Assembly (NCBI GenBank): GCA_000320545.1
Contig: ADNK01001114.1
Location: forward strand, 1-57,500
Direction: 5' to 3'
Origin: Bigelowiella natans CCMP2755
Taxonomy: Eukaryota > Cercozoa > Chlorarachniophyceae
DNA length: 57,500 nt
Shown here: positions 48,510 through 57,500 of the stretch, piece after piece
How positions within the stretch are numbered: position 1 is the stretch's first letter
Layout of the letters: every line of letters begins with the position of its first letter
Program-made: the position numbers and the translations under genes
The notes under the pieces: model-generated
Seen by the model: only the letters and a program-made list of their open reading frames with translations
What the model was told of the DNA's origin: nothing
Database searches by the model: none

Positions 48510-49005
48510 GGGGGGCCCCGTTATGGAAACAGCTAATCTGAATTAATTCTGAGGGCTAGCGCAACCCTCACGCAAATTTTTTAAGTCAATATTATTTAGA
48601 TATATTCCGTTAAGATATTCAACTGTAAAAGGAGACAAAAAAGAACTTTAGTCCAGATTCTCGCGCCATCAAAAATGAAATAGTGAAGTTGCGAACTCCC
48701 AGAATATCTGAGAAAAACCTTCAAAGTATCATTGAAGATGTTCTCATCAATCGCGAATATCTTCATGTCGCAGCATAGAATCACAGGTCAGTTACAAAAA
48801 ACAATATTTTCAGATCAAGTGAATTTCTCCGATATTTTAAAATACTATGGGGAGAATGAATACTTATTTTTCTGATGTCGTTAATGAGAAAACAAAGACA
48901 TTCGTTACTCTTATCTTTTTCACAGAAAGATAATATGATTAAAACGAGATGTTACTGCCTCGGATGCCCAAAAACTCACCCGAACAAACCAAGAAAGCAC
49001 GAGGA
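48510..49005. promoter_or_regulatory. Divergent spacer upstream of the membrane-protein gene
   Basis: About 500 AT-rich bases between divergent start codons. No gene; promoter function inferred from position. Confidence 0.4.
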
Positions 49006-50284
49006 ATGGAGGATCACGGATCTCCAAGAACGGCCAGCCAGGGCGTAGAGTTGCATAACAGCTCGGGAAACCTGCTTTCAGGGCGACAGGTTGCACTACT
49101 CTAATGTGATAGACAACGAAACATGCGCATTTCTTCCGCCCTGGCTGACTGACCGTTCTGCTGCAGAAATCTGGCCGATCTTCTGCTGGAACAGGTGGAA
49201 GGATGTCAAGTGAAGGTACGACAGCGCTTCTACGGCCCAAGCATCGAAACGGAGAAAAAGTTGTACGATTTACCGAGCACTCGCAACCCCCCCCACAGGT
49301 ATCGTGATCTGTAAAGGTAATGTTAATACAACCTATAACATTATTTGTGTAGAGTTCTGCCGGTGATTTGGAGTCCGGCCTAGAAATGCATCGAGTAGTG
49401 CCGAAAGAGACAACAATGACAGAGCTTCCGACAAATCCAGCGGTGTATGAAACTAAGGGCGACGAAAAGAACAATTTGCACATTCCAAGGTTGCATACCA
49501 GGGAGGATGAGTTCAAAGGAGAGTCGTCTACCCCACAAAGAAAAGGAGGAACTAATATGTCTCCGAGCGTAAGTAAAACGATGAATTGCATCATCACATA
49601 CACACTTTGAACCATTTGCAGCGTCACGAAATTACAACAGAGATATGATTGACTCAGGCGCGGTCTAAGTCCAAATCAGTAACTACGACGTTCTCCCGCA
49701 ACCGGAAGTACACAACATGGGTAGCAGCAAAAATCTATACGTTTCGTAAAATTAATGGTGACGAATCCAAACGAAACTTCGGACGTACATACTCAGGTTG
49801 TTGAGCCCAAGTGTCCAAGCTGTGGCGACTTATACGCGATCTTCCTCGTGTTTCTCCTCTCCCCCTTGATTCTTCTCGTATCAGTCATCATCTGGCTATT
49901 CGTCCAGCCTCCATATTTAATGCTTGGACTTTACCGTTGCTGCCTACCCAAACCCTTATATAGAATCCAGCGGAGAACCTGCAGCTTTGCCCTGGCGAAT
50001 GCTGCCGTTTGGGTCTGTTTCTCTATCATATCGAAGGGGGAGGGGGGGGGAAGACATCAGCTTAAACACAGAAGAAAGGAGAGCAGACTATCTATCCCTT
50101 ATGCATGCCATGATTATGTTGTACGTGTGTACTGACATCACATGGTGTTGGCGGTGCAGATTACATCGATTCCTCTCCGAATTGTCGCCGTCTTCTGGGT
50201 AGTAGGTTTCGACAACAAATAAGTTTAAAATATGATCCTCATGGAGTACAGTACCGCAACGTCGATATTTGTATTTATGTGTAC

Positions 50285-50326
<42 letters not shown>

Positions 50327-50990
50327 CAACTGTCACACACCACATGCTATACTCTCAGGTCTACTTCGTCCGGGCTTTTACCCTGCTCCTCTCTCTCCCG
50401 CTAGGAATCCTCTGCTGGGGCCGGACAAATACTTCCATGTCAACCATCGCGCCCTTTGTCTCCCGCCCCGGCCAGTACGAGAATGTAGGTTGAAGACGGA
50501 GTACATCGAATGAAGAGAAGAATGGAGATAAATCCGACGGCACGCAAATGATCATAGTCGCTAGCTTTCTCCATTTATGCTTGCTTGCTAGTAATTGCTC
50601 ATATACAAACGTCCGGCGATTTGTTTTTTAATTCCTCTCGAAAGGCTCATCCCCCGGCAGATGAATATGCGAAGAAGTCTGGGTATTTCTGGGACTTTTC
50701 GGACTTTACATGTGGCGCTATTGGGGCCATGGATCGGCAAGGGTGGTTAAAGTGCTCGTAGTCGTGATATTAGTAGTAGTAGTATTGATAGTAGCAGAAG
50801 CAGTAGGAATAACCACAAAGGATGAGTACTCTTTCCCTGTTATCACCCCACCCCCTGCCCACATCGTAGGTGGTGCGAATTCAACTTGGCGCTGACTCTC
50901 ATGTTCACAATATCTCCCGTTATGAAGTCGATGATATTCCTTTGATTGTGTGGGCATTCGTGTATCATGTTTCTTACAGACGTATGCAAA

Positions 50991-51035
<45 letters not shown>

Positions 51036-51338
51036 TTGTGTCTGCTTAAATGTTGATATTCATACGTTATGAATGTATTGTCTCTTTTAGATCGATTTCT
51101 CGCCTTTCACCACTACCATCACCAACACAGATACATTCTCTTCAACAACCCACGCACACATCGCCTCGAGACAGTCTTCCTTAATCAGTGGTCAAAACCG
51201 GTCAGTTGGCGTGACGAATGTGGATAGCAAAAATAAGAACAGTAGTAACAGCAAGAGCTGGCATCTCGGCTAAATTTGAGCGACCTTTGCTTTCATGCTA
51301 TATACAACGCACGTGTTGGCGCCTCGACAGCAGATCTT

Positions 51339-51381
<43 letters not shown>

Positions 51382-52206
51382 ATATGTATTGGATGTAATC
51401 AATGTTTCGCCAAAACTGCAATTTTACCCGTTCCCCATCATGCTTGTCATCATGCTTGTCATCATCATCATCATCATCATCACCATCATGATCGTTTCAC
51501 CCACACGGTCCTTCTCCCACTGATTGTGTGCATGTTATTCTGCATCGGAACAGGTCGATGCTAACATCGATGGGGAGATCACCGAGACCGATGCAGATAT
51601 CTTGAGGAAAAAGATGGTAAAGCAAGTAACAAGGGCACGCCTACGGTATAATACTAATATTCGTCGCAGTCATCTTTGTAAATCGCGGAAAACACTGCAT
51701 CGTCATCATCATCATCATCGTCATCGTCGTCGTCATCATCATCATTAGCACCATCTGATGAATGCCAATAGCCATCGTAAGTGTGCTTCATTCACTACTA
51801 ACTAACGGGCCGTCGCCAGCGTGTAGATCATGAATTTCCTTCTACTGCCATTGAAATTGTAGCTTGTCGGCCGTTTCTATCTCTTCTTCTCTGCGTTTTA
51901 TTTGCTAATCAAGGTTCAAAGTTATTCCTACTCACTTTCAGCTTTCCTTTCCTCCCTCCTCCTCCTCCTCCTCCTCCTCCTCCTCCTCCTCCTCGAATAA
52001 TCATCACCCAGCGATAAGAATCGTGACATGACGGATGAATATTCTTTTTCCGCCTACTACCAGCTACCCCCCCCCGGGCGAGAGGTATTATTATCCGTTC
52101 TTTCCTTGATTCGCCGGTTGCTCTTCCGTCCCCCGCCCTCCCCCTTTTACGATGCCCTTTCATGATCAGCTAATGTCGGCACATCATCATCATCATCATC
52201 ATCATT

Positions 52207-52240
<34 letters not shown>

Positions 52241-52405
52241 GTCGTAGAGCTTACTAGTAGCGGGGATCCAGTACTCAGAGGCAGCAATCACTAGCCTGAT
52301 GACGCATAGCCTTCACTCGTATCTCATCAAAGGGTACAAACCTAAGAGCGACACGGCCTCATGGGGGTTCTTATCGGTAGTGATGAGTGAAAAATGTGTA
52401 GTATG

Positions 52406-52447
<42 letters not shown>

Positions 52448-52790
52448 TTTATGCATATTGCATATCACTTCATCCGGCCATTGCACGATATTTGATGGAG
52501 TGTTTTTGCAATAATGCTTGAAGGTGTACCTTCAATACTGGAATCCTTACCACTGGTTCACAGGATATGTCGAAGTCAACTTGGTCGCGACATAATATCA
52601 TGAGAGAAGAAGAAGAAGAAGAAGAAGAAGAAGAAGAAGACAACGACCACCCAGTGAAGGAGGAGGTTGAGGAGGAAGGGGGCTAGTGTCACTACGGGGG
52701 AATTAGAAGAGGAGAAAATAAAGATGGTGTCAATATAATCAGAATTAGATATTCAGCAAAGAGATAGTGAACCTAAGAGAGAGAGGGAGA

Positions 52791-52831
<41 letters not shown>

Positions 52832-53553
52832 AGAGAGGGAGAGGGAGAGATAGATAGACAGCAATCTGATGCTTCATGTTCCGTAATAGCGCAAGGACGG
52901 CGGGATTGAACATCCGATGTGGCTCGCAGCAGACAAGGTTCGGCGCGTGTGCCGATGCACGCACACGCGTTGTGATGGCTATACCGGCGGCAAACTACAC
53001 CGCTATCATCAGAGACGAAATGAATTCATTCAATATCTGTGCAACACATCGCCGATGAAAACGCGCATTTGCACGCACACAACAAGCACACCAGTAGCGT
53101 ATGAAACAAAGGTATTCTTCGTCGTAGTGCTCTTGCTTTAAGTGATAAACGGCCTCTGTCGATTTCCTTTCTGATAGACATCATGGCTGCATACGCGGCA
53201 AGCCAACGGCGTTAATTCTCTTTTCGCAAGGCTGCTCGTCAAGGAAATGGTAGTAGATACTAGTAGTGATGGTAGTCGTATGTAGTAGTAGAGTAGTAAA
53301 AGTAAAGTAGTAGTCGTCGTGGTTTGTCCTCAGTAGATGCCCCAGCACAACTGCGATGTCGATGTTGATGACAAGGATGATGATGGTGATGGTAATGAGC
53401 AGAAGGATCATCATTATCATCGTCATCATCATTTTACACATCATTGAATAACTCACCAGACAGGGTACTGGGCGCATCGGTCACAGACGATAATGATGCA
53501 GCTTCAGCAGGAAGGAGTGGTAAGTAGCAACATTATGGTTAACAGACATCTAG

Positions 53554-53595
<42 letters not shown>

Positions 53596-53776
53596 CTCGA
53601 TCAGTGACTTTTACCTTTCTTTGAAGATCGAGGCGAAGCTTCCAAAGCATAAGACAGCCTTCAGCCATAGCAACGGCATAGAGGTACTATTCGTGACGCG
53701 TATGTGCCTTGATTACGTGGCAGCTATACCGTATTTCATCATCGACTATGCCGATTTTCTTTTCCCAATACATTGA
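49006..53776 (+). CDS. Unrecognised multi-pass membrane protein with EF-hand-like loop (about 16 exons)
   Basis: Exons with phase support: 49006-49089, 49167-49298, 49353-49568, 49658-49720, 49797-50012, 50160-50198, 50359-50484, 50645 to about 50739, then one or two unresolved exons at 50.87-51.27 kb, 51554-51616, 51863-51913, 52281-52376, 52564 to about 52730, 52896-53093, 53178-53249, 53460-53519 and 53627-53776. The soluble N-terminus (about 165 residues) is Ser/Thr/Lys-rich. Membrane segments: YAIFLVFLLSPLILLVSVII, VYFVRAFTLLLSLPLGILCW, LVGRFYLFFSAFYLLI and, at the end, VAAIPYFIIDYADFLF. Exon 51554 encodes DANIDGEITETD, an EF-hand-like calcium loop with Asp instead of Glu at position 12. 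Exon 52564 has a poly-Glu run, and its frame reaches exon 52896 only if one G of the run at 52678-52682 is not counted; otherwise it stops at 52686. Exon 52896 is Cys/His-rich (VCRCTHTRCDG). Family unknown. Exons 49006-50484 are firm; the rest is tentative. Confidence 0.5.
50290..50324. repeat. (TA)n microsatellite in an intron
   Basis: About 17 TA units between the exons ending at 50198 and starting at 50359. Similar TA tracts occur at about 50996-51025 and 51346-51378. Confidence 0.9.
52182..52239. repeat. (ATC)n microsatellite in an intron
   Basis: Nearly pure ATC units just upstream of the exon starting at 52281. Another ATC tract lies at about 51465-51483. Confidence 0.9.
52409..52440. 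repeat. (TA)n microsatellite in an intron
   Basis: About 16 TA units shortly after the donor at 52377. Confidence 0.9.
52775..52850. repeat. (GA)n microsatellite
   Basis: GA/GGA-rich tract between the poly-Glu exon and the exon starting at 52896. Confidence 0.85.
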
Positions 53777-54984
53777 GCCGAAGATGAAAATGAACACAAA
53801 ACTAACCGCTTGTTGACCATCATAGATGCTACAGAAGCAGTCGAATAATGGCAAAAGGTCAAGCCTTCCCGTTCCACAAACAGCACCGTAGCTCGAGAAA
53901 AATCTGACGACATGATCTAGAGATGGCAACGTACAAGCTAGCAAGTCTAGAGCATCTCCTGCGCATTGTCATCTTAACTCCATAGGCTTAGCTAGTTAGC
54001 TAGCTAGTAGATTCTAGGCTTCTTCGCATTCGATGTCTAGGTCTGTCTAGCTAGCTAGGTGTGCCAAGCTAGCAAGATGTGCTCGGCTGTGAGATGCTAG
54101 GATGCAGCAGCTACACTAGTATGTACTTAATCTGCCAGACGTACTAGCGTAGTAACTATGATTTCTAGATTTGGCCGAACTAGCGAACGATGTGACGCAT
54201 TCTGTCTAGCTGTGCTCAACAAACAGCAAGAGCGATATGTTCGTCCTCAAGCTCACGTGCGGCGCATAGCTAGATAGCTAGATAGCTAGATAGGACATGT
54301 AGATGTGCCGCACTCTAGCACCCCTAGACTCACAGCACACATCTAGGTAGCTAGACATGCATCTAGCAGGCTGTCTAGCTGTTGTTCCACAGTGATCTAA
54401 GGTAGTCTTTGAAGCAAACAAAAGTATGCTAGTATAAACGTAGCATGACAGTAGTTCTAGCTAGCTAGCCATAGCTAGCACAGTGCTAGAGTGGCTATAA
54501 GTAATCCCAAGTAGAATGTAGAGAATACGCAACGCGTGGGCATTTGGCGGCTACATACGACGCCCATTCTAGCACTAGATGAATGTAATGAATAGATTTA
54601 CTAGTTTACTACGAATGTGCAGCATCTATTCATCAGCGCTCTGATAAGGATGACACTGCACAACAGTCTGCGGCTCCTAATCAAGGCGCATCTTTTAAGG
54701 GGAGGGACACCGCGTCGTTCTCCGCGTCCAATGCTGTGGATTATGGTAAAGAACAAGAAAAGGATGAGATCTGAACCTCCTCGTGCGAAGATGGCTACTA
54801 TTCCTACTGCGTATTACTACGTGGAGAAACCCCTCCCCCCTTTCACACACACACACACACACACACGCACACACACCTTTAAGTCGGACGCAGCCCAAGA
54901 GCTTCTCCGGCATCTACAAACGTAAGAGTGAATTGAATGAATGGATTTTGGGGGGGGGGGGCTGGGGATTCAATGAGATATCAT

Positions 54985-55019
<35 letters not shown>

Positions 55020-55026
55020 TATATAA
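53777..55026. other. Convergent intergenic region with a CTAG-dense block
   Basis: About 1.25 kb between two converging 3' ends. The block 53940-54605 contains about 35 CTAG tetramers by eye, many as GCTAGC or CTAGCTAG. Then 54617-54990 has short open stretches with donor-like ends (for example one ending at 54745) that I could not join into a gene. A (CA)n tract lies at 54846-54877 and a (TA)n tract at 54988-55017. Confidence 0.55.
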
Positions 55027-55228
55027 TTATGGAGTGAGCACCTCGTCATCTGTGTCGCACTGCACAACGAAGCCGATATCCAGGGTGAGCTGCTTCAATA
55101 ACGAGCGGAATTGGTACATTCCTTGCCTGTCAAAAGGTGGTGGAAAGGGGGGGAGGGAGAGGGGGAGGGGGAGGGGGTAAGACGACGATATTGACTTGAA
55201 GAGCTAACAAGATAGGCTGGCGCACACA

Positions 55229-55267
<39 letters not shown>

Positions 55268-55357
55268 GTTTTTGTGTGTGTGTTTGCGTTTTGTATATAC
55301 AACGAGTCCCGTGTCGCTAGCAACAACAATTGCTCCAACCGAAGAAATAGTAGTAGC

Positions 55358-55388
<31 letters not shown>

Positions 55389-56064
55389 ATGTGAACATAG
55401 AAGTAGTAGTAGTAGGAGGAGGAGGAGTACCTCGAGACGTAATTGAATCGATGGATATCCACATTCACCTCGAAGTGGGAGGAGCCTTTATAATAGCTCT
55501 TGCAGTTGCGCGACAGGAACGGCTTTGCGTTGTATTTCTGCATGGAGGAGGGCGGGAAGGATGGGGGGGGGGGGGGATGTAGAAAAGGTGGACAACCCAT
55601 TGCGGTGTTCACAATAAAATCATTTGTTTGCTTTCATCATGGATTATTAGCAGTGGTAAGTAAGTCAGTGAGTGAGTAGCACCTGTACATATCCTCGGAG
55701 TACCCACCCAATTTGTAGCTCATCACTATTGGCAAGCCTCACCTGTGTTTTCGAACGGCGACGACGGCGAGGAGGAAGAGGAGGAGGAGGGAGGGGGGAG
55801 GGGGAGAGGGCAGGACGGCGACAATGAAGAGAAGGTATATATAGAGCAACACACACTCTGCTGCGGTGTGATTGCGTGTTAAAAATATCATTCTTATCTC
55901 CTCGTTGTTCTGTCACAGTCATTTCATCACCATATTCTTCCACTGATGAGGGCCACGGTCAGCGTCCGATATGGTGAGGGGCTGTTGTTTGTTTGTGGGG
56001 GTATTCATTTGATTATTTATTTATGTGTACCACGATCGATTATGGTGAGAAGAGAAGAAGGGTT

Positions 56065-56095
<31 letters not shown>

Positions 56096-56349
56096 ATAAT
56101 GATGATGATGGAGAAGCTGAAGATGCTACGACGAGTGATCCCGAGGAAAGGGAGGGGGGGAGGGAAATTGAGTTGCTATTGCGCGGTGTTGGTAGTAGTG
56201 GTAGTAGTAGTAGTAGCAGTATTTGTGGTAGTATTCACTGATAACCTCACGAAGAAACTTCTTCATAACTTTTGCACATCCCTTGCCTTCTTTGGCTGCT
56301 TCTTCCCCCTTTTGGACGATGAGGGGCAGAATGAGAGACGCACCACTTG

Positions 56350-56384
<35 letters not shown>

Positions 56385-56598
56385 AGAATCTCCATCTCTC
56401 TCTTCTTCCCACTTTTCCTTCCCCCCCCCTCCCCCAGCCTCCCGCTGCTCACCCTCTTATTCAGTTTGAAGTAGAAACAAATGGCAACTCCCTCGCCGTC
56501 CTGTACACTTGCTGTCGATCGAAAGGACGAGGATTATGGGAGGGAGGGAAGGGAGGGAGAGGTGATTATGATAATATTTCGCGCGATGTCTCACAATA

Positions 56599-56638
<40 letters not shown>

Positions 56639-56723
56639 TTATTCTACGGAGGGGAAAAGGCTATAGCACAATCTACTCACGCACGGCACTCAGTACAATT
56701 GCTAGCACTACACACGCATACAG

Positions 56724-56764
<41 letters not shown>

Positions 56765-57362
56765 CAAGGACGGAGGGCGCATAGTCAGGGATTTGCAGCA
56801 CGACGACCCATATTCGCGGAAGGCCATGATACCAGCCATCTTGATGATGATGATGATGATCATGGTGTTTGTATCCATCCATTATATGCGGTGAGGAGGA
56901 GGAGACAGACGAAGAAGAAGAAGAAGAAGAGGAAGAGGGGGAGGAGGGAGATCACGGAATCATGGGATGTGTTTCAATATTGAAATATATGCTTGGTAAG
57001 GCACCAAAGACAGCACTGATGATTTAGACTCAAGTAATCACATCAGAGATGCCTTCTCGGCACTGTTTCCCCACCCCCATCCGCACCCAGTAGCAGTAGC
57101 ATTAGTATTCATAAGATTAGCAGCAGCAGCAGCAGTAACAACAACAACAAGAGAGCACCCCACCTTCTCCAGGCTGAATGAGCTCTGACATATCGACTTT
57201 ATTGCCGATGTTAGAAACATACTTCTTCTCTTTGGAGCGGAAGGTGTCCACTGCTGCAATGTCGTAGAACGACCCGACAGAGGGTTTTTTGAAGCCGTTT
57301 CGTCTATAATCAGGGCCGCACCGCAGCTTGAAGGTCGAAGGCTCGATCGGCTCCCACTTGCG
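55027..57362 (-). CDS. EDR2-like DUF1336 protein, C-terminal part (5' end off the right edge)
   Basis: DUF1336 is the C-terminal domain of plant ENHANCED DISEASE RESISTANCE 2 and related START/PH proteins, implicated in lipid binding at membranes. Exons in transcript order: 57362-57164, 56839-56765, 56511-56453, about 56320-56226, then an unresolved part at 55.8-56.2 kb, 55742-55683, 55537-55431, 55126-55027 (stop). Landmarks in order: FKLRCGPDYRRNGFKKPS with DIAAVDTF, LPRIWVVVLQIPDYAPSV, QDGEGVAICFYFKL, LANSDELQIGW, KYNAKPFLSRN with YYKGSSHFEVNVDIHRFNYV, and LLKQLTLDIGFVVQ near the end. These match the family order (receptor-like ...YNGKPVL...FEIDVDVHRF...). The RFKVIP block expected before LANSDEL was not found. 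Introns carry (CA), (TA) and (TAG) repeats. Upstream exons (PH/START, if present) lie beyond 57500. Confidence 0.8.
55222..55265. repeat. (CA)n microsatellite in a DUF1336 intron
   Basis: About 20 CA units in the intron between the exons 55537-55431 and 55126-55027. A (TAG)n tract follows at about 55348-55387. Confidence 0.9.
56724..56761. repeat. (TA)n microsatellite in a DUF1336 intron
   Basis: About 18 TA units directly beside the exon end at 56765. A second TA tract lies at about 56602-56635. Confidence 0.9.
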
Positions 57363-57500
57363 CTGAGAGCAAGGAATAACGGGGGGTGTCATGATAAGTA
57401 TTGATGATAATGATGATGATGATGATGATGATGATTGGAAGGAGGGGGAGGAGGAGGAGGAGGAGGAGGAGGAGGAGGAGATGGGTGGTGATGATTCTTC

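Noticed and set aside
48920..49627. 235-codon minus-strand ORF
   Set aside because: Antisense to three exons (49006, 49167, 49353) that join in phase on the plus strand; no family features.
54617..54925. 102-codon plus-strand ORF and neighbouring exon-like pieces
   Set aside because: Donor-like ends exist but no acceptor/phase chain or family match links them to a gene; left as unexplained intergenic sequence.
55946..56983. 345-codon plus-strand ORF
   Set aside because: It runs across several microsatellites and is antisense to DUF1336 exons that match a known family; low-complexity translation (poly-L, poly-V, YIYIYI).
1..57500. tRNA, rRNA or transposable-element genes
   Set aside because: I looked for tRNA B-box-like motifs, rRNA stretches, reverse transcriptase or transposase motifs and long terminal repeats and recognised none; a tRNAscan/Rfam/RepeatMasker run would be decisive.

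Overview
This is a eukaryotic nuclear window. Nearly all of its genes are split by GT-AG introns whose reading frames join in phase, stops of all three kinds are used, and microsatellites ((CA)n, (GA)n, (TA)n, (ATC)n) fill many introns. The gene content points to a protist rather than an animal, plant or fungus, perhaps an alga of the stramenopile/cryptophyte/haptophyte kind. It combines a DNA-PKcs, a PDI-ERGIC fusion protein and an EDR2/DUF1336 protein. The organism assignment is inference and only moderately sure. I joined all exons by eye from splice signals, phase and family similarity.

Layout, left to right. 79-11866 (-): first 23 coding exons (about 2,806 residues) of DNA-PKcs, whose kinase end lies off the left edge. 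12284-15823 (+): splicing factor CWF19L2, ten exons, complete. 16522-18315 (-): patatin-type lipase of the Tgl/SDP1 kind, one exon. 19463-28835 (+): a very large gene with three protein-kinase domains in a row, two degenerate and one apparently active, then a KA1-like tail. 29780-32037 (-): ERGIC-type cargo receptor with an inserted thioredoxin domain. 33096-33793 (+): unrecognised 155-residue protein. 35042-37317 (-): ankyrin-repeat protein. 37694-38271 (+): broken ankyrin-like fragment. 39040-40448 (-): TFIIA large subunit. 41258-43018 (+): TMEM115. 43901-44596 (-): unrecognised. 45431-46701 (+): unrecognised, with a 4-bp frame break. 47523-48509 (-): Ac45/BIG1-like membrane protein. 49006-53776 (+): unrecognised multi-pass membrane protein with an EF-hand-like loop. 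55027 to beyond the right edge (-): DUF1336/EDR2-like protein.

Two large-scale patterns stand out. First, the 15 genes alternate strand without exception (- + - + ...), so every neighbour pair is either divergent (shared promoter region) or convergent. Second, long microsatellites are concentrated at 1-31 kb and 50-57.5 kb, while 32-48.5 kb has short introns and hardly any.

The most unusual gene is the triple-kinase gene. Two tandem pseudokinases keep the beta-3 lysine but have HRN for HRD and SGF/SAF for DFG; they precede a kinase with an intact glycine loop and DFG. The genes do not form one pathway. They cover DNA repair (DNA-PKcs), splicing (CWF19L2), transcription (TFIIA), secretory traffic (PDI-ERGIC, TMEM115, Ac45-like) and lipid metabolism or binding (lipase, DUF1336). 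Three small frame breaks (a 4-bp duplication and two G-runs) look like assembly errors or recent mutations.
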